Shown: positions 1-9,326, counted from the first letter of the stretch. The stretch: DNA of 49,274 bases from Deltaproteobacteria bacterium YD0425bin51 (GCA_002753225.1 PDZS01000033.1:1-49274); one strand, 5' to 3'. Numbers and translations: made by a program. The notes: generated from the letters alone by a model not told the origin.

Positions 1-284
1 ATCTGTGCATTGGACAAGTTCAATCCCATGAAATAGAGGCACAAAATCCAGACTTTAAGCGGTTGGTGATGTCCGGAAAAGATGGCGTCCGTTAAATCAT
101 CGAAACGGCTATTGCAAGCTTTGCACTCATAACGCTGTCGAAACCGATCATTGTCATCGTGTCCTCGTTTGATAACTCTCTCAGAGTCGCAAAATGGGCA
201 ATGAGTTCCATTCGGCCAGCGCAGCTTGCGTACAGTTTCATAGCATTGGGCATCATCAATCAAGTTCTTTATGTTAACCCGCAT
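1..284 (-). CDS. IS1595-family transposase, N-terminal part (runs off the window)
   Basis: Translating the minus strand from the ATG at 284 gives an open frame of 94 residues to the window edge. It has a zinc ribbon with cysteines at residues 29, 32, 54 and 57 (CPFC and CKAC). A segment around residues 70-90 (FSGHHQPLKVWILCLYFMG) is typical of ISXO2/IS1595 transposases. The DDE-type catalytic core lies beyond the edge. A strong ribosome binding site, GGAAGGAG, precedes the ATG. The enzyme would mobilise the element that truncated the adjacent NRPS gene, and it reads in the same direction as that gene. Family assignment is by recognition of the N-terminus only. Confidence 0.85.
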   Translation of the reverse strand, partial: MRVNIKNLIDDAQCYETVRKLRWPNGTHCPFCDSERVIKRGHDDNDRFRQRYECKACNSRFDDLTDAIFSGHHQPLKVWILCLYFMGLNLSNAQ

Positions 285-362
285 CGTTTGGACTCCTTCC
301 GGTGAGTGTTAAAAGTTGAACTCAATCTTACCACATCACGACCCCGAAATCCAATATGAGCC
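1..362 (-). mobile_element. IS1595-family (ISXO2-like) insertion element, one end only
   Basis: The left edge holds the start of a transposase gene and its upstream end, and the element runs off the window. The neighbouring NRPS reading frame stays homologous to its upstream paralogue up to about position 366, then enters unrelated sequence and stops at 336-338. The junction therefore lies near 355-366; I take 362 as an estimate. The block is visibly richer in G and C than the adjacent NRPS gene, which suggests a recent arrival from another background. I did not identify terminal inverted repeats or the target duplication, because the other end lies outside the window. Confidence 0.75.
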
Positions 363-2798
363 TTTAAAAATTGTAGCACATACGCTGTTTTCACTAGGAC
401 CATAAGCGTTAAAAAAGCTTCTACTATCTAATAACCATCTTATAGATAGCTCTTTTGAACATGCTTCACCTGCAACAATTAAACTCTTCAGATCAGGCAT
501 TACTATTAATGGTAATGCTGACAAAAATGAAGGTGGCAAAGTAATGTGGGTAATTTTTTGTTCAATTAATAATTTTGCAAAATCATCACTAGGTAAAAGT
601 TTTTCCTTTTTGCACATATATAAACTGGCACCTTTACAAAGAGACATTGCAACTTCAGATATAGAAGCATCAAAACTTAGAGATGCAAATTGAAAAACCC
701 TACTTTCTAAAGTTACATTAAATATATCAATTTGTGCATTAGCAAGATTATATAATCCTTTATGTTCAATCATTACACCTTTAGGAACCCCTGTAGAACC
801 TGAAGTATATATCACATATGCTAAATTATCTGGAGAAATTATTATTTTTGGATTTGCATTTGAATAACCATTTGATAATATATCTTTGATTTTATCTTGC
901 GTTAAAACAATATACACGTTTGAATCACTTATCATAAAGTCGATTCGTTCTTTTGGATAACTTGGATCAATTGGAACATAAGCACCCCCTGCTTTTAATA
1001 TGCCAAGCAAGCCGATAATCATTTCAAATGAGCGTTCAATAGATATTCCAACCAAAGTGTCATGACAAACACCCTCATTTATCAAACAATGAGCGATTTG
1101 ATTCGATTTTTCATTTAATTCATAGTAAGTTAATTTTTTATCTTCATAAATAACTGCAATAGCATCAGGGGTTTTATTTACTTGCTCCTCAAACAAATCA
1201 ATAATAGTTTTGTCTTTTGGATAATCGACTTTTGTATCATTCCATTTTTCAAGCTGCTTCAGTTCTCTATCTGTTAAAATATGCAATTTCGCAATTGACT
1301 TATTCGGAGCGTCAATTATACCACTTAATAATACCATAAAATGTTCAGACATTCGTTCAATTGTCTCATATTCGAACAGATCAGTATTATATTCAAACGA
1401 TCCGATCATCTTTTCTTTTGTTTCTTTAATACTCAATGTCAAATCAAATTTTGATACTGGATATGACTCTTCTAAAGGAATCATAACAAGATTAGATGAA
1501 AAAATATTTTCGACAGGTACACTCTGGAACACAAACATAACCTGAAATAAAGGACTATGGCTTAAACTGCGTTCTGGTTTTATGGCATCCACAAGATATT
1601 CAAACGGCAAATCCTGATTACAATGAGCATCAAGAATAACTTGTTGAACCTGTTTTAAGACTTCTCTAAAAGTAGGGTTTCCAGATAAATTAGTACGAAG
1701 AGCCAAAGTATTTGCAAAAAAACCAATTAAAGGTTCTATTTCTCTGTAATGCCTATTAGCAATAGGTGAGCCAATAACGATGTCGTCTTGTCCGCTGTAT
1801 TTGTAAAGAAGTATTGAAAATGCAGCATATACAACCATAAATAGGCTAGTTTCTGATTCACGACTGATATTTTGAATTCTTTTTGTAATATCCCTGTCAA
1901 TTTCAAAAGTTTTAGTATTTCCATTAAATGTCTGCAAAGGTGGACGGGGCTTATCTGTTGGAAGCTTCAATAAGCTTGGCGCACCTTTAAGATGGTTTTT
2001 CCAGTATGTAATCTGTTTTTCAAAAGTTTCACCAGAAAGTGATTTTATTTGCCAAACAGCATAATCAGCATATTGAATTGAGAGTTCATTCAAAGGAGAC
2101 TGCTTACCTGAAATATAGGCATCATATAGAACAGATGCTTCCTTAATAATAATTTCAGACGACCATCCATCAGATATTATATGATGGATGGTAATTAACA
2201 AGATATTTTCATTTGGAGAAATACAGAGAAGTTCAGCTTTAATTAAAGGGATTTTAGAGAGATTAAAATCATTTTGAGCATGTTCAAATATTTTGCGTTT
2301 AATTTCTGCATCCTGTTCATATTTCGACAATTTTTCAATATTTAAAACAGGAATAGATAATTTAAATTCGTAAGCAATACTTTGAATAGGCTGTCCATCA
2401 ACTGTTAAGAAACTAGTTCTAAGTATTTCATGGCGCCGAATTATTTCATTGAATGCTCTTTCAAGAACAACTACATCAAGTTTACCTATAAGCTTTACAG
2501 CTCCGCAAATATTATAAACATGGCTTTGTCCGTCAAGCTGATCCAAAAACCAAAGACGCTTTTGGGAATAAGAAAGAGGCAGCAGTGTTTTGTCTCTTGG
2601 AACAGGTTGGATTTTGGTATGAAATGATGTTTTTTCCTTAGTAGAACCTAAAAATAAAATCAATTCATTTTTATAAAAAGACAATTTATTCCTAATTTCT
2701 TCTGTTAAAGATCCTTTTGGAGCTTTGAAACAAAGTTCATCTCCTTCAGCCCAAATTTTAATATTTCGCTTATGAAGTTCTAAAATAAATTCAATCAT
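336..2798 (-). CDS. NRPS: TubC docking, C domain and A domain, truncated by IS insertion
   Basis: An 820-residue NRPS fragment. Residues 1-50 form a TubC-type docking domain. A condensation domain (about 75-500, HHIISDGWS at 205-213) should form a peptide bond to an upstream L-configured donor. An adenylation domain begins near 525, with TSGSTG at 665-670. Only the first part of the A domain survives: it ends a few residues past the NAYGP core motif, so the A10 lysine and a carrier domain are missing. The last eight residues come from the IS. Visible pocket residues read D-A-S-T-I-A-A-V-C, a Tyr/Phe-like pattern (inference). The start overlaps the stop of the preceding NRPS in ATGA. As it stands this module cannot load a carrier protein and is probably non-functional. 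Confidence 0.9.
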   Translation of the reverse strand: MIEFILELHKRNIKIWAEGDELCFKAPKGSLTEEIRNKLSFYKNELILFLGSTKEKTSFHTKIQPVPRDKTLLPLSYSQKRLWFLDQLDGQSHVYNICGAVKLIGKLDVVVLERAFNEIIRRHEILRTSFLTVDGQPIQSIAYEFKLSIPVLNIEKLSKYEQDAEIKRKIFEHAQNDFNLSKIPLIKAELLCISPNENILLITIHHIISDGWSSEIIIKEASVLYDAYISGKQSPLNELSIQYADYAVWQIKSLSGETFEKQITYWKNHLKGAPSLLKLPTDKPRPPLQTFNGNTKTFEIDRDITKRIQNISRESETSLFMVVYAAFSILLYKYSGQDDIVIGSPIANRHYREIEPLIGFFANTLALRTNLSGNPTFREVLKQVQQVILDAHCNQDLPFEYLVDAIKPERSLSHSPLFQVMFVFQSVPVENIFSSNLVMIPLEESYPVSKFDLTLSIKETKEKMIGSFEYNTDLFEYETIERMSEHFMVLLSGIIDAPNKSIAKLHILTDRELKQLEKWNDTKVDYPKDKTIIDLFEEQVNKTPDAIAVIYEDKKLTYYELNEKSNQIAHCLINEGVCHDTLVGISIERSFEMIIGLLGILKAGGAYVPIDPSYPKERIDFMISDSNVYIVLTQDKIKDILSNGYSNANPKIIISPDNLAYVIYTSGSTGVPKGVMIEHKGLYNLANAQIDIFNVTLESRVFQFASLSFDASISEVAMSLCKGASLYMCKKEKLLPSDDFAKLLIEQKITHITLPPSFLSALPLIVMPDLKSLIVAGEACSKELSIRWLLDSRSFFNAYGPSENSVCATIFKGSYWISGS
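768..2790 (-). repeat. Copy 2 of a ~2-kb tandem gene duplication (TubC-C-start of A)
   Basis: Residues 1-677 of the truncated NRPS align nearly without gaps to residues 4-679 of the upstream NRPS. In one 100-residue stretch that I aligned by eye (101-200 here) there are 12 differences. Stretches of DNA are identical, for example around 2239-2288 and 5600-5650. Similarity collapses just after the TSGSTG core, where the substrate pocket starts. Confidence 0.85.
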
Positions 2799-5700
2799 AT
2801 CTCAATTTCTTCAAATTCGTTAATATTGTCAGAAATTTTCTGTTTTTTTTGTAAAATATCACGAATCGTGTCAATATATTCTGCAAATTCTTTTAATACA
2901 GGATATTCAAATAATTTCCTAACTCTGACATCCATATCATTTTTTTTCCTGAGCCTTGAAATCATGACTGTTGCAGACATTGAATGCCCACCTATTTCAA
3001 AAAAATTGTCATAAATCCCAACCTGTTTTCTATCTAATATTTCTTTCCACATATCAGAAAGAAGTTTTTCAGTTTCAGTTTGCGGAGCGACATAACTACT
3101 TACAATGCCAAAATTATCAGGCTTTGGCAAGTTATTGCGATCTATTTTGCCATTTGCGGTTATAGGAAGTTTGTCCAAAACAACAAATGAATCTGGTATC
3201 ATATAATCTGGCAGTTTGGATTTTAAAAAATTAGGCAATTCTTTAGAATTGTCTATAACTCGATTAAGTACCAAATATGCAACAAGATGCTTTTGGTTCA
3301 AAGAATCATTGCATAGAATAACAGCAGTTTCTGTCACATTGGGATGACTAACAAGTGCGGCTTCAATTTCGCCAAGTTCAATTCTAAATCCTCGAAGTTT
3401 TATTTGATTATCTATCCGCCCAATATATTCAATATTTCCGTCAGGTAAAAATTTCCCTAAATCTCCTGTTTTATATATCTTATCATTAGGGTCATGGCTA
3501 AAAGGATTAGAAATGAATTGTCTTTCTGTAAGTTCAGTCTGGTTTAAATAACCAACTGATAGTCCTTCTCCTCCTATATGGATTTCTCCATGAACTCCAA
3601 CAGGAACGATATTTTTTTCTTTGTCAAGTATATATATCTTTCTATTAGCTAAAGGTAAGCCAATAGGGATATTTAAACTTTTTATTTCATCATGTGGAAT
3701 TTCAAATATTGTAGCAGTTATAGTAGTTTCTGTTGGACCATATGCATTTAATAGCCTAACTGATTTTAGATTCATATGTTGCCATAGGTGAAATATTCGC
3801 AGAGGAAATTCCTCTCCACCAGTAACAATAATCCTTAGGCTATATAATTTAGCTATCTTAGAACGATTATCTGGATCTTCTAATAAATGATTCAGATAAG
3901 AAGGTGGAACATCTAAAACAGATATTTGATATTTTGAAATATTTTCTAAAAATTCTTTATAAGACCATATATCATTACCTCTTAAAACAAGCGCAGAACC
4001 TGCGATAAGTGCAGAAAAAATCTGTTCTGCTGAAGTATCAAAATTAATTGATGCAAACTGTAAAATACGGTCTTTAGGACTTAGTTGATAAAAAAATACA
4101 ATATTTCGGCAATGGTTTGCTAATTCATGATGTCTAATCATCACGCCTTTTGGTTTTCCTGTAGAACCTGAGGTGTATATTACATATGCCAAATGATTTG
4201 GTAAAGCTTTTTTTGATTGATTTAAAAGAGGATGACTCGATAAAATCTCTTTTATTTTATTTTGAGTTAAAACTATATCAATTTTTGAATCAGATATTGT
4301 AAATATCGTTCGTTCTTTAGGATAACTTGGATCAATTGGAACATAAGCGCCTCCTGATTTTAATATCCCAAGTAGTCCTATAATCATTTCCAAAGATCGT
4401 TTGCCAGATATTCCAACCAAAATGTCAGGACAAACACCTTCATTTATCAAATAATCAGCAATTTGATTCGATTTTTCATTTAGTTCTATATAAGTTAATT
4501 TTTTATCTTCATAAATAACGGAAATAGCATCAGGAGTTTTATTTGCCTGTTCTTCAAATAAATCAACAATAGTTTTATCTTTTGGATAAACTACTTTTGT
4601 ATCATTCCATTTTTCAAACTGCTTCAGTTCTTTATCTGTTAAAATATTCAATTTCCCAATTGACTGATTCGGAGCGTCAATTATACCATTTAATAACACC
4701 ATAAAATGTTCAGACATTAGTTCAATTGTCTCATATAAAAACAGATCAGTATTATATTCAAAAGATCCGATCATTTTTTCTTTTGTCTCTTCAATACTGA
4801 GAGTCAAATCAAATTTTGATACAGGATATGACTCTTCTAAAGGAATCATAATAAGATTAGATGAAAAAATATTTTCGACAGGTGCATTCTGAAGTACAAA
4901 CATAACCTGAAACAAAGGACTATGGCTTAAACTGCGTTCAGGCTTTATGGCTTCCACAAGGTATTCAAACGGTAAATCTTGATTACAATGAGCAACAAAA
5001 ATAACTTGTTGAACCTGTTTTAAGACTTCTCTAAAAGTAGGGTTTCCAGATAAATTAGTACGAAGAGCCAAAGTATTTACAAAAAATCCAATTAAAGGTT
5101 CTATTTCTTTGTAATGCCTATTGGCAATGGGAGAACCAATAACAATGTCTTCCTGTCCACTGTATTTGTAAAGAAGTATTGAAAATGCGGCATATAAAAC
5201 CATAAATAGGCTGGTTTCTGATTCACGACTGATATTTTGAAGTTTTTTTGTAATATCCCTGTCAATTTCAAAAATTTTGGTATTTCCATTAAATGTCTGC
5301 AAAGGTGGACGAGGTTTATCTGTAGGAAGTTCTAACAAACTTGGCGCACCTTTAAGATGATTTTTCCAGTATGTAATCTGTTTTTCAAAAGTTTCACCAG
5401 AAAGCGAGTTTATTTGCCAAACAGCATAATCAGCATATTGAATTGATAGTTCATTCAAAGGAGACTGCTTTCCTGAAATATATGCGTCATATAAAACAGA
5501 TGCTTCCTTAATAATAATTTCAGATGACCATCCATCAGATATTATATGATGGATAGTAATTAACAAGATATTTTCATTTGGAGAAATACAGAGAAGTTCA
5601 GCTTTAATTAAAGGGATTTTAGAGAGATTAAAATCATTTTGAGCATGTTCAAACATTTTGAGTTTAATTTCTTTGTCCTGTTCATATTTCGACAATTCTT

Positions 5701-6169
5701 CCATATTTAAAACAGGAATAGACAATTTGAATTCATGAGAAATATTTTGGACAGGCTGTCCATCAACTGTTAAAAAACTAGTCCTCAGTATTTCATGGCG
5801 CCGAATTATTTCATTAAATGCTCTTTCAAAAACAGATATATCAAGTTTACCTATGAGCTTTACAGCTCCGCAAATATTATAAACATGGCTTTGTCCCTCA
5901 AGCTGATCCAAAAACCAAAGACGTTTTTGTGAATAAGAAAGAGGGAGCGGTGTTTTGCCTCTTGGAACAGGTTGAATTTTGGTATCAAATGATCTTTTTT
6001 TCTTAGTAAAATCTAAAAATAAAATCAATTCATTTTTATGAAAAGACAATTTATTGCGTATTTCTTCTGTTATAGTTCCTTTTGGAGCTTTGAAACAAAG
6101 TTCATCTCCTTCAGCCCAAATTTTAATATTTAGCTTATGAAGTTCTAAAATAAGTTTAGATATTCCCAT
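2795..6169 (-). CDS. NRPS module: TubC docking-C-A-T
   Basis: A single complete elongation module of about 1,125 residues. It has a TubC-type docking domain (5-55), a condensation domain (about 78-505, HHIISDGWS at 208-216), an adenylation domain (about 530-1015, TSGSTGKPKG at 667-676) and a carrier domain with GGHS at 1061-1064. The C-terminal tail is acidic (EFEEIEI), as expected for a partner of a downstream TubC domain. Specificity residues by alignment to PheA read D-T-E-D-V-G-A-I-T; the acidic positions suggest a basic amino acid, but I cannot name it. No epimerase or thioesterase is present. I start at the ATG at 6169, although a TTG at 6172 directly precedes it. The start lies inside the aminotransferase gene upstream, so translation is probably coupled. 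The first two thirds nearly duplicate the next gene. Confidence 0.92.
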   Translation of the reverse strand: MGISKLILELHKLNIKIWAEGDELCFKAPKGTITEEIRNKLSFHKNELILFLDFTKKKRSFDTKIQPVPRGKTPLPLSYSQKRLWFLDQLEGQSHVYNICGAVKLIGKLDISVFERAFNEIIRRHEILRTSFLTVDGQPVQNISHEFKLSIPVLNMEELSKYEQDKEIKLKMFEHAQNDFNLSKIPLIKAELLCISPNENILLITIHHIISDGWSSEIIIKEASVLYDAYISGKQSPLNELSIQYADYAVWQINSLSGETFEKQITYWKNHLKGAPSLLELPTDKPRPPLQTFNGNTKIFEIDRDITKKLQNISRESETSLFMVLYAAFSILLYKYSGQEDIVIGSPIANRHYKEIEPLIGFFVNTLALRTNLSGNPTFREVLKQVQQVIFVAHCNQDLPFEYLVEAIKPERSLSHSPLFQVMFVLQNAPVENIFSSNLIMIPLEESYPVSKFDLTLSIEETKEKMIGSFEYNTDLFLYETIELMSEHFMVLLNGIIDAPNQSIGKLNILTDKELKQFEKWNDTKVVYPKDKTIVDLFEEQANKTPDAISVIYEDKKLTYIELNEKSNQIADYLINEGVCPDILVGISGKRSLEMIIGLLGILKSGGAYVPIDPSYPKERTIFTISDSKIDIVLTQNKIKEILSSHPLLNQSKKALPNHLAYVIYTSGSTGKPKGVMIRHHELANHCRNIVFFYQLSPKDRILQFASINFDTSAEQIFSALIAGSALVLRGNDIWSYKEFLENISKYQISVLDVPPSYLNHLLEDPDNRSKIAKLYSLRIIVTGGEEFPLRIFHLWQHMNLKSVRLLNAYGPTETTITATIFEIPHDEIKSLNIPIGLPLANRKIYILDKEKNIVPVGVHGEIHIGGEGLSVGYLNQTELTERQFISNPFSHDPNDKIYKTGDLGKFLPDGNIEYIGRIDNQIKLRGFRIELGEIEAALVSHPNVTETAVILCNDSLNQKHLVAYLVLNRVIDNSKELPNFLKSKLPDYMIPDSFVVLDKLPITANGKIDRNNLPKPDNFGIVSSYVAPQTETEKLLSDMWKEILDRKQVGIYDNFFEIGGHSMSATVMISRLRKKNDMDVRVRKLFEYPVLKEFAEYIDTIRDILQKKQKISDNINEFEEIEI
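4136..6163 (-). repeat. Copy 1 of a ~2-kb tandem gene duplication (TubC-C-start of A)
   Basis: This is the partner of the copy at 768-2790, in direct orientation. It covers the docking domain, the whole condensation domain and the first part of the adenylation domain. Beyond about 4136 toward lower coordinates the two genes diverge strongly, which marks either a recombination boundary or strong diversifying change in the substrate-selecting region. Confidence 0.85.
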
Positions 6170-7349
6170 CAATTATCTTTCTTATCTTTTTTGATCTTTC
6201 AATGACTTCAGAACTATTCCAGTTAAGCTTTATCTGAATAGAAATTGTTCTTCCAATTATATGATCAGACTTGGGGAGTAAAATATTTCTAAAATCTTCT
6301 ATTTTATCAATCAGTTCCAAAGGAAGTTTTCTAATCGACTTTAGGTTTTTAACATGATTCCATTTCCTTATATAGTGCCACTTAGCATCATACCAGTAAA
6401 AAAAGGAATCTATTTTTTCCTCTACCATTTTTTTTGCAACATTTCGTGCTTTTTCAGAGCTTTCCATTAACATTGTAAGAAATGTTGCAGAATCCCCTTC
6501 TTTGTCTGGGATTTCTGCGAATGATATTCCAGTGCATTCAGACAATATCTCTTCCATCATTTTTTTATACATGCGGTTCTTTTCGAGCATAATGTAAAGC
6601 TTTTTCAATTGGGCAAGTCCAACTGCCGCATTTAATTCACAGATTCTGTAATTAGTCCCTAAAATATGGTGATCGTCATCTGACCTAATAGTTCCTAAAT
6701 GATCATGTCCGTGATCTGAATAAGCAGATGCTATTTCATAAAGCTTTTTATCATTTGTTACTATAGCCCCTCCTTCACCGCATGTAATAGTCTTTAACGG
6801 ATCGAACGAAAAACATCCTATTTTGCCAAAAGTACCAACTGATTTTCCTTTAAAAGTAGCTCCTATTGACTGACAAGCATCTTCTATCAAAATTATCTCT
6901 TTTTGATCGCAGATTTTTTTTATTTCATCTATTTTAGCCATTGACCCGCACATGTGAACAAGGAGAATAGCTTTTGTCTTCCCAGTTATGCAAGATTTAA
7001 CAGATTCTGGATCGAGAGACATTGTTTCATCTATTTCAGCAAATACAGGTGTTGCTCCGATATTAAACACAGACTCAATAGTTGCAATAAATGTGAAAGG
7101 CGGAACAATTACCTCGTCCCCAATTCCTATATCTAAAGATGCAAGAGCAATGTCTAAAGCTGTTGTTCCGCTTGAACAGAGATGAGTGTAGCCGACATTC
7201 AGCTTTTTGCATAATTCTTTTTCAAATTCGTAAGCCTTCCATCTTCCCATACGCTCTTTTTCAAAGCTGTATCTAAAAAGCACTCCTGAATCAAGTACAT
7301 CTTGAACTTCTTTCCGTTCTTCGTCTCCGAATACTTCGTAACCCGGCAT
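6156..7349 (-). CDS. DegT/DnrJ/EryC1/StrS-family PLP-dependent aminotransferase
   Basis: A 397-residue fold-type I PLP enzyme of the sugar aminotransferase family. The PLP lysine is K186 in SFDPLKTITCGEGG, the cofactor-binding aspartate is D157 (EDACQSIG), and the phosphate-binding SGTTAL lies at 60-65. Known relatives transfer an amino group, usually from glutamate or glutamine, to keto-sugars or keto-cyclitols. It follows the polyol dehydrogenase/phosphatase fusion by 10 bp and overlaps the next NRPS by 14-17 bp, so all three are probably co-translated. AAAGGAG precedes the ATG and contains the stop codon of the gene before. Its substrate is not readable from sequence. The context suggests a keto-sugar phosphate or polyol that becomes part of the NRPS product (inference). 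Confidence 0.9.
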   Translation of the reverse strand: MPGYEVFGDEERKEVQDVLDSGVLFRYSFEKERMGRWKAYEFEKELCKKLNVGYTHLCSSGTTALDIALASLDIGIGDEVIVPPFTFIATIESVFNIGATPVFAEIDETMSLDPESVKSCITGKTKAILLVHMCGSMAKIDEIKKICDQKEIILIEDACQSIGATFKGKSVGTFGKIGCFSFDPLKTITCGEGGAIVTNDKKLYEIASAYSDHGHDHLGTIRSDDDHHILGTNYRICELNAAVGLAQLKKLYIMLEKNRMYKKMMEEILSECTGISFAEIPDKEGDSATFLTMLMESSEKARNVAKKMVEEKIDSFFYWYDAKWHYIRKWNHVKNLKSIRKLPLELIDKIEDFRNILLPKSDHIIGRTISIQIKLNWNSSEVIERSKKIRKIIDGNI

Positions 7350-7359
7350 ATATACTCCT

Positions 7360-9300
7360 TTAAGGTGACTGTTTTAGGCTGGCTAATTTCCTTTCATGAA
7401 TCATTTCAACTATTTCGCTTACGATGCTTTCACATCCTATTACATAGCTAACCATAAATTTATCAATAAATTGAGTCCATAACTTATAACCTGCGCTTTT
7501 TGCTACTGCGATAGCACCTGCTACATCCCACACTTTGTTCGCGATACCATAAGCTGCCTGCAATCTCCCTGATGCAACAAGACAGATATTTACAGCAGCA
7601 GAACCCAATCTCAAGCATCCCCTGCTTTTATCGTTAAGCTTTCCAAATAGTTCGTATTCTGCATCTCTTTTTCCATATATACTTGCTTTGCCTGAAAAAG
7701 CAGCAACAATCAAAGATTCTTTCATTTGAGCGTTTTTGGCTTTTAAACGGGTTCCGTTCATATATGCTTTGCTGCTGTCTATATTGAAAAATATCTCTTT
7801 AAATTCTGGTAAAATAACAGCTCCTATAACAAATGATCTATTTTCAATAAGTCCTACGCTAATTGAATAATAAGGGATGGAAGCAACATAATTTGCTGTT
7901 CCGTCTAAAGGGTCAATTACCCATGTAGGTGTTTCAAGAGATACATCGGCATTTGATCCGTTTATAGATTCTTCTCCGACTATTGCATAGTCTGACACTC
8001 TTAGAATAGATTTAATCTTTTCTTCTACTAGAATATCTACATCTGTTACTACATCTCTAAAAGCGCCTTTATATTTAATAGTATTATAAGTTTTATTATA
8101 TCTTTTAAGTACTTCTACACCCTCAGATACAGCTTTTAAAGCCAGTTCAGACCTTTTTAAATCCGATTTTAAATCAGATATGATCGTTACCTTTTTTTTG
8201 TTCAAAAGCTCTTCAAGCGATAAAATAATATCTGGGAAATGCTCATTCATAACGCTTTCTAGTACTTCACCTTCTCCAAGCCCTATTATATATGTCAAAA
8301 GCATTTTGGTAGAAAGCGCTTTTCTTAAAAATGTCAGTTGATTATCAGGATCATTTTCATTTTCAAAAAGTATTGCGCTTACAATGCCAGTAAGTATATT
8401 TTTTGGAACAAATCCTAAAGAAAGGCACATCTTGGATGCACCTATCAGTCTTCCTTCAGGTTCAAGTTTTCTAAGCGGCTCACGCGCCACCCTTGTTATA
8501 GGATCAAAAAGCATATTATCAGAAAAGCGTTTTATCTCTTTATCTGCATAATACTCTAAAAAATCCGATTCTATACTATTTCGCATTTTAAGAGCTTTTA
8601 ACATTTCGTTCATAGCCCCTACAACTATATTTCTAATTTCAGGTATATTCATAGCTTCATGAACATAATCCATATTCATCATTGCTCCAAGATATGCGGC
8701 AATGCAATGGGCAGTATTATGAAGATAAAGTTTAGCAGTCCATTGCCTGCTTAACTCAGATTCACTACAGAAATTTATATCTCCCTTTATAAACCCTGCT
8801 TGTTGGTTGATAAATAGATCTCCGTATTCTGTAATCACAGCAAGTGGCTCCTTTTTTAAAAGCTCTTCTGATGCTGTATTTGAGGTAATTACATCAGGAA
8901 TTGCAAAATATACTCTGTCGTAGCCAAGTGTATCTTTAACTATTTCAACTGTATGGGGATCATTTTCACACATAATGATTGGGCAGGATATCCCTTTCAA
9001 TACTGAAACAGCGTTTACGCAGTTTCTTGGTCCAACATTTATAAAAACTGCTTTTACATTTTCATAGTCTTTTAAAAAGAATTCAAACGGATGATAAGCT
9101 GCAAAAACAGGAACATCTATCGTATCATAAGAATTTTTGTTTGAACGAAATGTTTTAAATTTTTTGTTTTTGTTCAATAAGTTGACTATGTTCCTATTTG
9201 CTTCCACAAAAACAAGATCATAAAAATTATAATCGATAACCCATGGCAGATAACCCCTTCCAATTGCTCCAGCCCCTATTATTATTATTTTATCTTTCAT
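7360..9300 (-). CDS. Mannitol-1-phosphate 5-dehydrogenase-like / inositol monophosphatase-family fusion
   Basis: Two enzymes lie in one 646-residue chain. Residues 1-370 are a polyol-specific long-chain dehydrogenase of the MtlD type. It has a Rossmann loop GAGAIGRG (9-16) and the catalytic pattern K190-x4-N195-x2-H198, as in E. coli MtlD (KLFTLNTGH). Residues about 380-640 are an inositol-monophosphatase-family Mg-dependent phosphatase, with metal ligands E443, D463 and D466 in DPLDGT and D592 in WDVAGA. MtlD interconverts fructose-6-phosphate and mannitol-1-phosphate. The fused phosphatase would remove the phosphate, so the chain could turn a ketohexose phosphate into a free polyol, or process an aminated analogue made by the adjacent aminotransferase (inference). 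The NRPS with the UxaA domain ends 26 bp upstream. Both active sites look intact. Confidence 0.88.
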   Translation of the reverse strand: MKDKIIIIGAGAIGRGYLPWVIDYNFYDLVFVEANRNIVNLLNKNKKFKTFRSNKNSYDTIDVPVFAAYHPFEFFLKDYENVKAVFINVGPRNCVNAVSVLKGISCPIIMCENDPHTVEIVKDTLGYDRVYFAIPDVITSNTASEELLKKEPLAVITEYGDLFINQQAGFIKGDINFCSESELSRQWTAKLYLHNTAHCIAAYLGAMMNMDYVHEAMNIPEIRNIVVGAMNEMLKALKMRNSIESDFLEYYADKEIKRFSDNMLFDPITRVAREPLRKLEPEGRLIGASKMCLSLGFVPKNILTGIVSAILFENENDPDNQLTFLRKALSTKMLLTYIIGLGEGEVLESVMNEHFPDIILSLEELLNKKKVTIISDLKSDLKRSELALKAVSEGVEVLKRYNKTYNTIKYKGAFRDVVTDVDILVEEKIKSILRVSDYAIVGEESINGSNADVSLETPTWVIDPLDGTANYVASIPYYSISVGLIENRSFVIGAVILPEFKEIFFNIDSSKAYMNGTRLKAKNAQMKESLIVAAFSGKASIYGKRDAEYELFGKLNDKSRGCLRLGSAAVNICLVASGRLQAAYGIANKVWDVAGAIAVAKSAGYKLWTQFIDKFMVSYVIGCESIVSEIVEMIHERKLASLKQSP

Positions 9301-9326
9301 ATATTTAACCTCTCATAATTGTTTTC

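Noticed and set aside
768..6163. Repeats suggesting a CRISPR array or mobile element
   Set aside because: The repeated DNA is two copies of coding sequence for the same NRPS domains, about 2 kb each, with no short spacer structure.
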